Numbered from the stretch's first letter, positions 1 through 8,139 are shown. The stretch is 23,925 nucleotides of DNA from Selenomonas sp. (GCA_003518745.1 DOYB01000034.1:1-23925); one strand, 5' to 3'. Numbers and translations are program-made. Notes: a model not told the origin generated them from the sequence alone.

Positions 1-30
1 AAAAAAAGACCCCCGACCATTGTCAGGAGC
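1..30 (-). terminator. Rho-independent terminator of the tRNA operon
   Basis: Read on the minus strand, an 8-bp stem (CTCCTGAC with GTCGGGGG, two G-T pairs among the eight plus one more) closes a four-base AATG loop and is followed by TC and seven T. It lies 12 bases past the CCA end of tRNA-Thr, so it most likely ends the Asp-Phe-Thr tRNA transcript. Confidence 0.8.
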
Positions 31-41
31 CTTGATTTCAC

Positions 42-117
42 TGGAGCTGGCGAGAGGACTTGAACCCCCAACCTGCTGATTACAAGTCAGCTGCTCTACC
101 GATTGAGCTACACCAGC
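42..117 (-). tRNA. tRNA-Thr (anticodon TGT)
   Basis: A full 76-nt cloverleaf is visible on the minus strand. The acceptor stem GCTGGTG pairs with CGCCAGC, the anticodon stem GCTGA/TCAGC closes the loop CTTGTAA giving anticodon TGT, and the T arm carries GGTTCAAGTCC. The discriminator is T and the 3' CCA is encoded. It is the last gene of a three-tRNA operon, 7 bp after tRNA-Phe. Confidence 0.96.
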
Positions 118-124
118 AAAAAAA

Positions 125-200
125 TGGTGCCTCAGAGCGGAATCGAACCACTGACACGGGGATTTTCAGTCCCCTGCTCTACCAACTGAGCTACCGAGGC
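125..200 (-). tRNA. tRNA-Phe (anticodon GAA)
   Basis: A 76-nt cloverleaf on the minus strand starts GCCTCGG and ends with discriminator A and an encoded CCA. The anticodon stem GGGGA/TCCCC closes loop CTGAAAA, giving anticodon GAA. The T arm contains GGTTCGATTCC. It is the middle gene of the tRNA operon. Confidence 0.96.
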
Positions 201-230
201 ATATATAACAAAAATCTGTAATTATCAAAG

Positions 231-307
231 TGGCGACCCGAAGGGGACTTGAACCCCTGACCTCCGCCGTGACAGGGCGGCATTCTAACCAACTAAACTA
301 CCGGGCC
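231..307 (-). tRNA. tRNA-Asp (anticodon GTC)
   Basis: A 77-nt cloverleaf on the minus strand starts GGCCCGG and ends with discriminator G and an encoded CCA, as expected for tRNA-Asp. The anticodon loop CTGTCAC gives GTC. It is the first gene of the tRNA operon, about 33 bp downstream of the predicted transcription start. Confidence 0.96.
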
Positions 308-346
308 GTTTAGCGCTACACACATCCACACGCATGACGCTTGATT

Positions 347-375
347 ATAATATCACGATGACGATACCTTGTCAA
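347..375 (-). promoter_or_regulatory. Sigma-A promoter for the tRNA operon, overlapping the rnc 3' end
   Basis: On the minus strand a perfect -35 TTGACA (370-375) is followed after exactly 17 bp by TATTAT (347-352). An overlapping TATAAT lies at 344-349. The -35 sits in the last codons of rnc (stop codon at 353-355), so the promoter uses coding sequence. Transcription should begin near 340, just ahead of tRNA-Asp. No terminator is visible between rnc and the tRNAs. Confidence 0.75.
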
Positions 376-1135
376 GTATAATTTCATTATTTCTGGAGGA
401 AAAATTCTTTTTTTTCTTGCCTGTGCCTTCCAGACGCTCTAATGCTTCTTTTGCGGCCATCTGTTCGGCTTCTTTCTTATTGTGGCCCTTTCCCCTGCCG
501 TATATCTCGTCATTGATGCACACGGCAAACTCATAGGAACGGTCATGATCCGGCCCTGTTGCGCTGAGTTCCACATAGGAAAGCTTCTTGGAGGGATTGC
601 GGTGCACAACCTCCTGAAGAACTGTCTTGTAATCCCTCAGACTCTTTCCCGCCGCGACACTCTCAAACTCCGGCGCAAGCTGTCTGAACACATAATCCTT
701 GGCAATCTCCCAACCCTGATCCAGATATATGGCACCTATTACCGCCTCGAATACATCCTCCAGATTCGATGTACGGGTTCTGCCTCCGCTCCGCTCCTCA
801 CCATGACCCAAGCGAAGCGCCTTTCCCAATTCCAGGCGCTCCGCCAGTCTTGCCAGTGTTGCCGAGCATACGATACCGGCTCTGGTCTTAGTCAGTTCCC
901 CCTCAGTCAACTGAGGAAAATGCTCATAGAGATAGGTACTTGAGGCCAGCTCCAAAACCGCATCGCCAAGGAACTCAAGGCGTTCATTGTGCATCATATT
1001 GCGTCTGGATTCATTAGCATAGGAACTGTGGGTCAAAGCCATTTCCAAATGATTGAGGTTGTGGAATTTGACCCCCAGACGCTCCTCCAGACACCTAAGC
1101 TCCTCGATGCGGTTAACTGTCATACTGTTTTCCAT
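353..1135 (-). CDS. rnc: Ribonuclease III
   Basis: Double-strand-specific endoribonuclease that processes rRNA precursors and other structured RNAs in the cytoplasm. The 260 residues comprise an RNase III catalytic domain (about 12-165) with the signature NERLEFLGDAVL at 50-61, and a double-stranded RNA-binding domain at about 168-236. The four acidic metal ligands expected from E. coli are present as E54, D58, D127 and E130. A Lys/Ser-rich tail follows the RNA-binding domain. The ATG lies 8 bp after the fabF stop, with AAGG inside the intergene as ribosome binding site; an in-frame ATG four codons later is an alternative start. It is the last protein gene of the lipid cluster, and the tRNA operon promoter lies in its 3' end. 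Identification is secure. Confidence 0.97.
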   Translation of the reverse strand: MENSMTVNRIEELRCLEERLGVKFHNLNHLEMALTHSSYANESRRNMMHNERLEFLGDAVLELASSTYLYEHFPQLTEGELTKTRAGIVCSATLARLAERLELGKALRLGHGEERSGGRTRTSNLEDVFEAVIGAIYLDQGWEIAKDYVFRQLAPEFESVAAGKSLRDYKTVLQEVVHRNPSKKLSYVELSATGPDHDRSYEFAVCINDEIYGRGKGHNKKEAEQMAAKEALERLEGTGKKKKNFSSRNNEIILDKVSSS

Positions 1136-1143
1136 TAGCAGCC

Positions 1144-2388
1144 TTATCCTTCATACTTCTTAAGAACCAAGCATGCATTATGTCCGCCAAAGCCAAAGGA
1201 ATTTGACAGGGCCGCGCGAACCGTCTTCGCCCTAGCCTTCCCCGGCACATAATCCAAATCCATTCCCTCGTCGGGAGTCTCATAATTGACTGTCGGAGGA
1301 AGCATATCCTGCTCCACTGCAAGAGCCGTAGCAATGCATTCCACTGCTCCAGCAGCACCCAGCAAATGACCTGTCATGGACTTTATGGATGACACCGCCA
1401 CTGACTTTGCTGCCTCTCCGAATATCTCTTTAATGGCCTCAGTCTCGCCCAAGTCGTTCATGTGGGTGGAGGTTCCATGGGCATTGATATAGTCTATATC
1501 CTCAGGCTTCAACCCAGCATCGTCAATGGCAAGCTGTATGCACTTGGCCTGATATTCCCCATGGGGCGCGGGACTGGTGATGTGGTATGCGTCAGAATTC
1601 GATCCATACCCCACTACCTCCGCGTATATATGGGCTCCGCGAGCTTGAGCATGCTCCAAGGTCTCCATGATAACAATTCCGGAGCCTTCACCCATTATGA
1701 ATCCACTGCGATTCTTGTCAAAGGGACGGGAAGCATGAGCCGGATCTTCATTGTGATCCACGCAAAGGGCCTTCATGGCAGAGAAGCCCGCTATAGGAGC
1801 AGGTGAGATACTGGCCTCGGTTCCACCAGCCAACATAACATCCGCGTCCCCGCGCTGTATGACACGGAAAGCGTCGCCGATGCAGTTGGTGCCTGTGGCA
1901 CAGGCCGTGGCAATGCAACTGGAGGGGCCATGGAGCCGCAACTCAATAGAAACCTGTCCTGCTGCCATGTTCGGTATCATCATGGGGATGAAGAAAGGAC
2001 TTATCCTGCCTGGACCCTTTGAAAAAAGTTTCTCATACTGGGCATGCATAGTCTCTATCCCGCCAATTCCCGAGCCTATAAATGTACCAATGCGCTCCAG
2101 GTCCTCTTTTTCTAAATCGAGTCCCGCATCCTTGACAGCCATCTTTGCGGCCGTAAGAGCGAACTGGGTATAACGATCCATCCGCTTGGCTTCTTTTTTG
2201 TCAATGTAATCCTCCGGATTGAAGCCTTTGACCTCTCCGGCAATCTGCGCATTGACCTCTGAAGGATCAAAGCGGGTAATACGCTCTATGCCATTGCGCC
2301 CTTCCATGAGACCCTTCCAGAATTCATCTTTACCTATGCCGATTGGAGTAACGGCTCCCATGCCGGTAATCACAACGCGTTTGCTCAA
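1144..2388 (-). CDS. fabF: Beta-ketoacyl-ACP synthase II (TTG start)
   Basis: Condensing enzyme of fatty-acid elongation: joins malonyl-ACP to a growing acyl-ACP with loss of CO2, in the cytoplasm. The 414 residues carry the thiolase-fold motifs TACATGTN (nucleophile C163), NAHGTSTH (H304) and SSIKSMTGH (K336, H341). These positions match E. coli FabF (C163, H303, K335, H340) almost residue for residue. That agreement, plus AAAGGGG placed 8 nt upstream, supports TTG at 2388 as the start, giving MSKRVVITG. Longer readings from ATG 2412 or TTG 2427 add residues not expected in the family, and neither has a comparable ribosome binding site. The stop of the upstream FabK-like gene is 35 bp away. 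No FabH was seen in this cluster, so initiation must be encoded elsewhere. Confidence 0.95.
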   Translation of the reverse strand: MSKRVVITGMGAVTPIGIGKDEFWKGLMEGRNGIERITRFDPSEVNAQIAGEVKGFNPEDYIDKKEAKRMDRYTQFALTAAKMAVKDAGLDLEKEDLERIGTFIGSGIGGIETMHAQYEKLFSKGPGRISPFFIPMMIPNMAAGQVSIELRLHGPSSCIATACATGTNCIGDAFRVIQRGDADVMLAGGTEASISPAPIAGFSAMKALCVDHNEDPAHASRPFDKNRSGFIMGEGSGIVIMETLEHAQARGAHIYAEVVGYGSNSDAYHITSPAPHGEYQAKCIQLAIDDAGLKPEDIDYINAHGTSTHMNDLGETEAIKEIFGEAAKSVAVSSIKSMTGHLLGAAGAVECIATALAVEQDMLPPTVNYETPDEGMDLDYVPGKARAKTVRAALSNSFGFGGHNACLVLKKYEG

Positions 2389-2423
2389 ACCAATAACCCC
2401 TTTTCTCTCCATTTTCCACGAAT

Positions 2424-3368
2424 TCAAACTGCCGCCTCAGCTTCTGAGATAAGCTGCCGGAAAATCTCCTTTACCGAAAGGATTTTCTGGATATGCGGCA
2501 TATACTCACCCGTGAAGACAAGGCCTGTCTCCACATCCCCCTGCTGCGCACGTATCAGGGAACGGATTATGCAAAAATTATGCTTGCATGCCTTAAGACA
2601 CGCGTCGCAAACCTTTGGCGGAACCGGTCCCTCCATGACCCGCTGGGAAAAGGGCGTACGAACAGCCCTGCCGGGGAGCCCCACCGGACTGTGGATAACA
2701 ACTACATCCTCCGGCTTCGACTTCAAATAATACTCCTTGAGATCAGGCGCCGCATTCGACTCCTGACTGGCTGCAAAGCGTGAGCCCATCTGGACTCCGT
2801 TCGCCCCCATCTTTATAAGATCAACGATGTCTTGGCCTGAAAGGACTCCTCCCGCGGCTATAATCGGAAGCTTCACGGCTTCACGAATGCCCGGAATCAA
2901 ATCACGGACAGACGTATCCGTCCCCAAATGTCCGCCTGCCTCCTTGCCCTCCACAACAATGGCTGAGGCGCCAAGACGCTCTGAAATTTTCGCTAACTTT
3001 ACTGAAGATACAATAGGAACAATCGGTGTTCCCGATTCCTTTCCAAAACCAAACATGTCACGAGAAAAACCCGCACCGGCTACAACAAGATCTATTCCCG
3101 CGTCAATGGCAGTTTTCACGATTCCCGCGAAGTCACTGGCGGCCACCATGATATTGATGCCAATGACACCGGACGTGAGAGACCTTGCGAGCTTAATCTC
3201 ATAGCGCAGCTCATCATGGGTCATGCCTGACGCGGCAATAAGCCCTATACCGCCCTCATTAGCCACCGCGGCAGCCAAACGGGCCGTTGATAAACGAATC
3301 GCCATACCGCCTTGTACAATAGGTACCTTAGCAACCTTAGTGCCGATTCTCAGTTCTGGAAGCTTCAA
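2424..3368 (-). CDS. Second FabK/nitronate monooxygenase-like FMN oxidoreductase with a four-Cys motif (TTG start)
   Basis: A TIM-barrel flavoprotein of the FabK/nitronate monooxygenase/2-nitropropane dioxygenase superfamily. Visible family motifs are the N-terminal PIVQGGMA (16-23), [10 protein letters not shown] with H147, and the phosphate-binding AAGGV and GVQMGSRF. Unlike the true FabK in this cluster it has a C-terminal Cys cluster, C254-x2-C257-x3-C261-x4-C266, which could bind metal or an Fe-S centre; that is inference. I chose TTG at 3368 because GGGAGGT lies 6 nt upstream and the product then begins MKLPELRIG, as FabK-like proteins do. ATG 3383 and TTG 3416 are alternatives. It lies between acpP and fabF, so a role in acyl-chain metabolism, such as an alternative enoyl-ACP reductase or detoxification, is plausible but unproven. 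Confidence 0.85.
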   Translation of the reverse strand: MKLPELRIGTKVAKVPIVQGGMAIRLSTARLAAAVANEGGIGLIAASGMTHDELRYEIKLARSLTSGVIGINIMVAASDFAGIVKTAIDAGIDLVVAGAGFSRDMFGFGKESGTPIVPIVSSVKLAKISERLGASAIVVEGKEAGGHLGTDTSVRDLIPGIREAVKLPIIAAGGVLSGQDIVDLIKMGANGVQMGSRFAASQESNAAPDLKEYYLKSKPEDVVVIHSPVGLPGRAVRTPFSQRVMEGPVPPKVCDACLKACKHNFCIIRSLIRAQQGDVETGLVFTGEYMPHIQKILSVKEIFRQLISEAEAAV

Positions 3369-3429
3369 GCGAATACCTCCCATCCGCTTGCCCGAAAGCC
3401 ATTGCTGAATAAACAATGGCTTCCTTTAG

Positions 3430-3460
3430 AAAATCCCGCGAAGCATCTTCACGGGATTTT
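3430..3460 (-). terminator. Intra-operon hairpin downstream of acpP (possible partial terminator)
   Basis: A 14-bp perfect stem (one G-T pair) with arms AAAATCCCGTGAAG and CTTCGCGGGATTTT encloses an ATG triloop on the minus strand. Only four T end the right arm, so complete termination is unlikely. Position directly after acpP suggests partial termination or protection of the acpP message, which usually must be more abundant than its neighbours. Confidence 0.6.
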
Positions 3461-3479
3461 CGGGACAAGATGATCAAAC

Positions 3480-3710
3480 TCATTTGTTCTGGTCTATATA
3501 GTTCACAACATCCTGAACGGTCTTGATCTTCTCAGCAGCTTCATCCGGAATCTCAATATTGAACTCTTCCTCAAATGCCATGATAAGCTCAACGATATCC
3601 AAGGAATCCGCGCCAAGGTCATCGATAAAGGTTGACTCGATTGCTACCTCATCAGCCTCAACGCCCAACTGCTCCACTACGATATCCCTGACTTTCTCAA
3701 AAGTCGACAT
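3480..3710 (-). CDS. acpP: Acyl carrier protein
   Basis: Small acidic cytoplasmic protein that carries acyl chains on a 4'-phosphopantetheine arm during fatty-acid and phospholipid synthesis. The 76 residues have typical length and composition. The prosthetic-group attachment site is S36 in the motif GADSLD. It has a very strong ribosome binding site (GGAGGTGA, 6 nt before ATG) as expected for an abundant protein. It follows fabG by 63 bp, a gap with three copies of a GTGATAT motif, and is followed by a 14-bp hairpin. Both flanks suggest expression tuned separately from the surrounding enzymes. Identification is secure. Confidence 0.98.
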   Translation of the reverse strand: MSTFEKVRDIVVEQLGVEADEVAIESTFIDDLGADSLDIVELIMAFEEEFNIEIPDEAAEKIKTVQDVVNYIDQNK

Positions 3711-3745
3711 GTCGTCTCACCTCCCCCCACGGGTGTTGTAAAATG

Positions 3746-3777
3746 ATATCACAGATATCACTGGAATACTATATCAC
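3746..3777 (-). repeat. Three GTGATAT repeats between fabG and acpP
   Basis: On the minus strand the heptamer GTGATAT occurs at 3777-3771, 3761-3755 and 3752-3746, the first overlapping the fabG stop codon. The last two copies, 9 bp apart, each extend to GTGATATC, which contains the palindrome GATATC. The repeats lie 36-67 bp before the acpP start. They could be a regulator site or an RNA-level element; no function is known to me. Confidence 0.4.
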
Positions 3778-4517
3778 ATAACCATGCCGCCGTCTACATT
3801 TATAACTTGACCGGTTATGTAAGATGCGTTATCAGATACCAGGAAAGCCACCGCGTCCGCTATGTTCTCCGGACTTCCCATTTTTTTCATGGGGATGCCC
3901 TCAAGAGTTGCTTCCCTAACTTTTTCAGGTAAATTTGCCGTCATATCAGTATCAATGAAGCCGGGCGCCACCATGTTCACGGTTACACCGCGGGCCGCCA
4001 GCTCCTTGGCTGCGGATTTCGAGAATCCAATGACCCCTGCCTTGGCCGCGGCATAGTTCGTCTGGCCCGCGTTGCCAATCAGCCCCACAACAGAAGACAT
4101 ATTGACGATGCGGCCATAGCGCTGCTTCATCATAAGTTTTGCAACTGCCTTGGTGCAGTAGAAAACACCTTTAAGGTTGGTATTCAGAACCGCATCGAAA
4201 TCCTCGTCCTTCATTTTGATAAGGATTCCGTCCTTGGCAATGCCCGCGTTATTCACCAAAATATCGATCCTGCCGAAGGCATCGATTACCTTCCGAATCA
4301 TATCCTCCACTGCTGCCGGGTCAGCAACACTGGCCTGAACAAGTATGGCCTCGCCGCCATGCTCCTCAATTTCAGTCTTTACAGCCTCTGCCTTTGCCGT
4401 ACTTCCCGCAAAATTAATGGCAACCTTGGCCCCCTCTGCCGCCAGCTTCAGGGCAATAGCCCGACCTATTCCGCGAGATGCTCCGGTGACCAGAGCCACC
4501 TTGCCTTCTAAAAGCAT
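3774..4517 (-). CDS. fabG: 3-oxoacyl-ACP reductase
   Basis: NADPH-dependent short-chain dehydrogenase that reduces beta-ketoacyl-ACP in each elongation cycle. The 247 residues show the Rossmann cofactor motif TGASRGIG (11-18), NNAG (89-92), N114, and the catalytic S142, Y155 and K159 (YAAAK). Length is typical for FabG. I start at ATG 4517 because AAGGAGGT lies 8 nt upstream inside the last codons of fabD; a longer in-frame reading to 4574 would run deep into fabD and lacks family support. Only one base separates the fabD stop from this ATG, so the two are probably translationally coupled. Identification is secure. Confidence 0.97.
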   Translation of the reverse strand: MLLEGKVALVTGASRGIGRAIALKLAAEGAKVAINFAGSTAKAEAVKTEIEEHGGEAILVQASVADPAAVEDMIRKVIDAFGRIDILVNNAGIAKDGILIKMKDEDFDAVLNTNLKGVFYCTKAVAKLMMKQRYGRIVNMSSVVGLIGNAGQTNYAAAKAGVIGFSKSAAKELAARGVTVNMVAPGFIDTDMTANLPEKVREATLEGIPMKKMGSPENIADAVAFLVSDNASYITGQVINVDGGMVM

Positions 4518-4518
4518 A

Positions 4519-5463
4519 TTATCGAACCTCCTTGAAATAGTCAAGCGTTTTTTGCAGGGACTCCATGTTTTCAACGTTCATGCTTACAAGGTTGCGGTCA
4601 ATCCGTTTATTGAATCCGCAGAGGGTCTTTCCGGGGCCTGCTTCTACATAGACATCGGCTCCGAACTCTGTCATGGCATTGACGCAGTCAATCCACAAGA
4701 CGGGATGATCCGCTTGCTCCACAAGGTGCGCCTTTATTTCATCGGCCTTCTGCTCTGCCTTGCCGTTGACATTGGCCACCACGGGGAACGCCGCATCAGA
4801 AAGCTCTATCTTGTCCAATTCCCTTGCCAGTTTCTCCGCGGCAGGCTTCATAAGAGTACTGTGGAATGGAGCACTGACAGGCAGGATAACTGCCTTCTTG
4901 GCACCGGCCTCCTTCAAAGACTCCACTGCCCGTTCTACAGCCTTTGCGGCACCGGCAATAACAGTCTGTCCCGGGCAGTTGAAGTTAACTGCCTGAACCG
5001 GTTCGGTCTCATTCGACGCCTTTTCGCAGGTTTCCACGATGACCTCGTCAGAAAGCCCTATGATGGCCGCCATACTTCCCTCGCCTACGGGAACAGCCTC
5101 CTGCATGAACTGCCCGCGCTTATGTACCAGCATCACCGCGTCTTGGAACTTAATGACACCGGCAGCAGTCAGCGCTGAATACTCGCCCAAGCTGTGACCA
5201 CCGGCAATATCAGGCTGTATGCCGTGCTCTTTGAGAATCTCATTGGCAATCACGCTCATGGTGAGAATTGCCGGCTGAGTATTTGCTGTGAGCTTAAGCT
5301 CCTCAGCAGGTCCTTCAAAGCACATCTTCTGTATGGAATATCCCAAGGCTTCATCTGCTTCCTTGAAAAGCCGCTTGGCCACTTCATAGTTGTCGCAGAA
5401 ATCCTTCCCCATCCCAACAGTTTGGGCACCCTGTCCCGGAAATACGAACGCAAGCTTCCCCAT
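4519..5463 (-). CDS. fabD: Malonyl-CoA:ACP transacylase
   Basis: Transfers malonyl from CoA to ACP, supplying the extender unit for FabF. The 314 residues begin with the family motif VFPGQGAQ (Q11 region), carry the nucleophile elbow GHSLGEYS with S91, R116 and the catalytic H201 in APFHS. Positions match E. coli FabD (S92, H201). GGGAGG lies 8 nt before the ATG. The last codons contain the fabG ribosome binding site. It follows fabK by 25 bp within the lipid operon. Identification is secure. Confidence 0.97.
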   Translation of the reverse strand: MGKLAFVFPGQGAQTVGMGKDFCDNYEVAKRLFKEADEALGYSIQKMCFEGPAEELKLTANTQPAILTMSVIANEILKEHGIQPDIAGGHSLGEYSALTAAGVIKFQDAVMLVHKRGQFMQEAVPVGEGSMAAIIGLSDEVIVETCEKASNETEPVQAVNFNCPGQTVIAGAAKAVERAVESLKEAGAKKAVILPVSAPFHSTLMKPAAEKLARELDKIELSDAAFPVVANVNGKAEQKADEIKAHLVEQADHPVLWIDCVNAMTEFGADVYVEAGPGKTLCGFNKRIDRNLVSMNVENMESLQKTLDYFKEVR

Positions 5464-5488
5464 GCCATGTCCTCCCTTTCAAGTTCAA

Positions 5489-6433
5489 TCAATAATTGCT
5501 CTGCAGGTTTTCCACGACCTTCGGAAGGCCCTGTATAATATCTTCAATAATCTGTTTCACCGGCTTGATATCCTCAAGCATTCCCGATATCTGTCCGATC
5601 ATGACAGAACCGTTGTCCACGTCACCCTCATGAGTGGCACGATGCAGACTTCCTACGCTCAGCTTTTCCAATTCCTCTTGGGAAGCACCATTTGCCTCCA
5701 TCTCCTGATAGGTACGAGTCATTTTGTTGGCAATAACCCTTGCCGGATGACCAAGGCTGCGTCCCGTAACCACAGTGGAACGATCCTTTGCCTTCAATAC
5801 GAGGTTCTTATAGTTCTCATGGGCAATACACTCCTCTGAAAGCACGAAGCGTGAGCCCATCTGAACCGCGTTTGCCCCAAGGGCGAAGGCCGCTGCCATA
5901 CCTCTGGAATCTCCTATGCCGCCGGCCGCGATAACCGGCACATCCACGGCATCCACAACCTGCGGAACCAAAGGCATTGTGGCAATCTCCCCGATATGAC
6001 CGCCGCTCTCAGTGCCTTCAGCTATAACAGCATCCACGCCTGTGCGCACCAAGCGCTTCGCAAGAGCCACCGAAGCCACCACAGGTATCACCTTGGCACC
6101 AATGGCCTTGAGATCGGGGACATACTCACCGGGATTTCCAGCCCCCGTGGTCACCACGGGAACCTTCTCATCCACCACTACCTGCATGACCTCCTTCACA
6201 AAAGGAGACATGAGCATCACATTTACCCCAAAGGGCTTCTCCGTCCACCCCTTGCACTTCCGGATTTCTGCCCGCAGGACATCCGGAGGCATATGGCCGG
6301 CGCCGATTATACCAAGACCACCCGCGTTAGACACCGCGGAAGCGAGCTCCGCTGTACCGATCCACGCCATGCCGCCCTGGAAAATCGGATATTTTATGTT
6401 GAGCAATTTGCAGATTACGTTATTTTCAAACAT
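5489..6433 (-). CDS. fabK: Enoyl-ACP reductase II (FMN-dependent)
   Basis: Flavoprotein that reduces trans-2-enoyl-ACP with NAD(P)H in the last step of each elongation cycle, an alternative to FabI. The 314 residues start with INYPIFQGGMA-type sequence (KYPIFQGGMA 14-23), contain TTGAGNP (95-101) and EGTESGGHIG with H146, matching the functional His144 of Streptococcus pneumoniae FabK, and end in the usual helical region. AAGGAGGAT lies 7 nt before the ATG. It follows plsX by 68 bp; a CCCATA/TATGGG hairpin (6451-6467) sits just before the ribosome binding site. In many relatives fabH occupies the place between plsX and fabK; here there is none. No FabI-type gene occurs in the window. Confidence 0.95.
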   Translation of the reverse strand: MFENNVICKLLNIKYPIFQGGMAWIGTAELASAVSNAGGLGIIGAGHMPPDVLRAEIRKCKGWTEKPFGVNVMLMSPFVKEVMQVVVDEKVPVVTTGAGNPGEYVPDLKAIGAKVIPVVASVALAKRLVRTGVDAVIAEGTESGGHIGEIATMPLVPQVVDAVDVPVIAAGGIGDSRGMAAAFALGANAVQMGSRFVLSEECIAHENYKNLVLKAKDRSTVVTGRSLGHPARVIANKMTRTYQEMEANGASQEELEKLSVGSLHRATHEGDVDNGSVMIGQISGMLEDIKPVKQIIEDIIQGLPKVVENLQSNY

Positions 6434-6501
6434 CTACTTATCCTCCTTAGCCCATACATGATATGGGATTTCTTGCAGCTACGAAGCCTAAACACTATAA
6501 T

Positions 6502-7536
6502 CTATTTCCTTGCTTCTGTGTCATCACCTTCATGCCTGTCCTCACGGGACAGGGCACTTCGTATATGTCCCAAAACATCGCTTTTGACATATTCATTCGC
6601 AACCCTTATAGCGCTGCAAATGGTCTTCGCATCAGAGGAACCATGACTTATGATACAGCATCCGTCTACCCCCAGCAGGGGCGCTCCTCCGTATTCGGAA
6701 ACATCCAGACGTTTCCCGAGTTTCTTCAACGTCGGCATCAAAAGGAATGCACCAAGCTTCGCAAAAAGTCCCCCATCTTCGATGGCCTCTTTGATGAGCT
6801 TCAAAATTGTCTTTGCCAGCCCCTCTGCAAATTTTAACACAACATTGCCGACAAATCCATCACAAATTACAACATCGATATCACCCTTGGGGACATCCCT
6901 TCCCTCGGCATTGCCTATGAAGTTTATCCCATCCAAGTTCTTCAGGAGCTGATATGTGGCCTTTGCCTGCTCATTACCTTTGGTCTCTTCCTCACCGATA
7001 TTGAGCAATCCCACCCTGGGGCGCACCTTCCCATAAACGTGCTCCGCGTATATAGACCCCATCAAGCCGCTCTGCACCAGATGCTCCGGCTTGCTATCCA
7101 CATTTGCCCCCGAATCCAGGAGCAGTGTCACTCCGTTCGGCGTAGGCATCGGTGTCGCAATGGTGGGTCTTCCGACACCCCGGACACGCTTCAATATTAG
7201 CTGGGCTGCCGTGACAGCGGCTCCCGTACTTCCGGCGGAAAGTACCGCGTCACACTCTCCATCCTTAACAAGCCGTGTGGCCACTACAATGGAAGAGTCC
7301 TTCTTTGCGCGCACCGCGTCTGCCGGATGTTCTCCCATACCGATGACCTCCGACGCGTGATGTATGGCTATTGGAAGCTTTTCCCAATCAGCATCACGCT
7401 TCAGGAACTCACGGATCTGCGTTTCATCCCCCACCAGCACGATATCGCACTGATATTTTCTTGCTGCCTGCAATGCGCCAAGCACTATCTGCTCGGGGGC
7501 ATAATCGCCACCCATGGCATCCACTGCAATCCTCAC
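6502..7536 (-). CDS. plsX: Phosphate acyltransferase PlsX (GTG start)
   Basis: Converts acyl-ACP to acyl-phosphate, the donor for PlsY in glycerophospholipid synthesis; a peripheral membrane enzyme. The 344 residues start MRIAVDAMGGDYAP, the PlsX hallmark, and carry the glycine-rich LLDSGANVD and ICDGFVGNVVLK motifs. The GTG at 7536 is preferred since GGGAGGA lies 7 nt upstream and the family begins right there. A TTG at 7563 would overlap fapR. The fapR TAG stop is 13 bp upstream, so the two are likely coupled. The C terminus carries a short charged tail (SREDRHEGDD). Gene order yceD-rpmF-(fapR)-plsX is ancient and widespread. Confidence 0.95.
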   Translation of the reverse strand: MRIAVDAMGGDYAPEQIVLGALQAARKYQCDIVLVGDETQIREFLKRDADWEKLPIAIHHASEVIGMGEHPADAVRAKKDSSIVVATRLVKDGECDAVLSAGSTGAAVTAAQLILKRVRGVGRPTIATPMPTPNGVTLLLDSGANVDSKPEHLVQSGLMGSIYAEHVYGKVRPRVGLLNIGEEETKGNEQAKATYQLLKNLDGINFIGNAEGRDVPKGDIDVVICDGFVGNVVLKFAEGLAKTILKLIKEAIEDGGLFAKLGAFLLMPTLKKLGKRLDVSEYGGAPLLGVDGCCIISHGSSDAKTICSAIRVANEYVKSDVLGHIRSALSREDRHEGDDTEARK

Positions 7537-7549
7537 CGGATGTTCCTCC

Positions 7550-8110
7550 CTACACTTTTTCAAGCGATACCATTATAAACCTTGCCTGAAAAACCTCTTC
7601 CTTGTCGTTCCTCGTCCTAACGCTTACGAAGGACTTGTTCCCCCGCACCTGCACGACCTCCGCCCTGGCAACCAGTTTCTCGCCAACGCGGACAGGTACC
7701 TTGTACTTAACGTTTGCCGTGCCGGTAACCGCCATCTGTGAATCAATAACCGCCATGGCAAGGGAATTCGCCTGGGAAAACATGTGATGTCCTCTAGCGA
7801 TCTGAGTGCTTTTAAATACCATATCTTCGGTAATCCTCAGGACTGAAACCCCCCGTTCCCCAAGCTCCAGATCAATAAGCTCTCCAACCACATCCTTGCT
7901 TTGAATGGCCCTGACCTTTTCCTGGGCCTTCTCAGCCATCCTGCGGATTCGTTCTCTCAGCTCGGGTATCCCCAGCTCCAGTCGATCCAATCGAATGGTC
8001 TGGACACTAACCTGCAAGGACTTCGCCAATTCCTCATCTGTCAGAAACGGCTTTTCGTTGACACGTTCCAACAGGAGTTTGTGGCGAGCTTCCTTCTTTA
8101 CTCTTGGCAT
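7550..8110 (-). CDS. fapR: FapR, malonyl-CoA-responsive repressor of lipid synthesis
   Basis: Transcription factor that in Bacillus represses fatty-acid and phospholipid genes and is released by malonyl-CoA. The 186 residues show a DeoR-like helix-turn-helix (about 1-55; FLTDEELAKSLQVSVQTIRLDR), a linker helix, and a hot-dog fold ligand domain (about 75-186) with the family motif ARGHHMFSQANSLA at 105-118. The ATG is preceded by AGGGTG. A promoter with a FapR-box-like operator lies 30-93 bp upstream, so it is probably autoregulated together with the whole plsX-fab operon. It is the first gene of that operon. Confidence 0.93.
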   Translation of the reverse strand: MPRVKKEARHKLLLERVNEKPFLTDEELAKSLQVSVQTIRLDRLELGIPELRERIRRMAEKAQEKVRAIQSKDVVGELIDLELGERGVSVLRITEDMVFKSTQIARGHHMFSQANSLAMAVIDSQMAVTGTANVKYKVPVRVGEKLVARAEVVQVRGNKSFVSVRTRNDKEEVFQARFIMVSLEKV

Positions 8111-8139
8111 TCTCTATCACCCTGCGCTCCTATGAATAT

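Noticed and set aside
2389..2427. Longer fabF starts at ATG 2412 or TTG 2427
   Set aside because: They lack suitably spaced ribosome binding sites and shift the catalytic residues away from the near-invariant FabF numbering.
4345..5178. A 277-codon plus-strand open frame opposite fabG and fabD
   Set aside because: It lies wholly opposite two certain genes, shows no family motif and no ribosome binding site; it is an antisense shadow.
5996..6646. A 216-codon plus-strand open frame opposite fabK and plsX
   Set aside because: It crosses the ends of two confident minus-strand genes and has no start signals or motifs.
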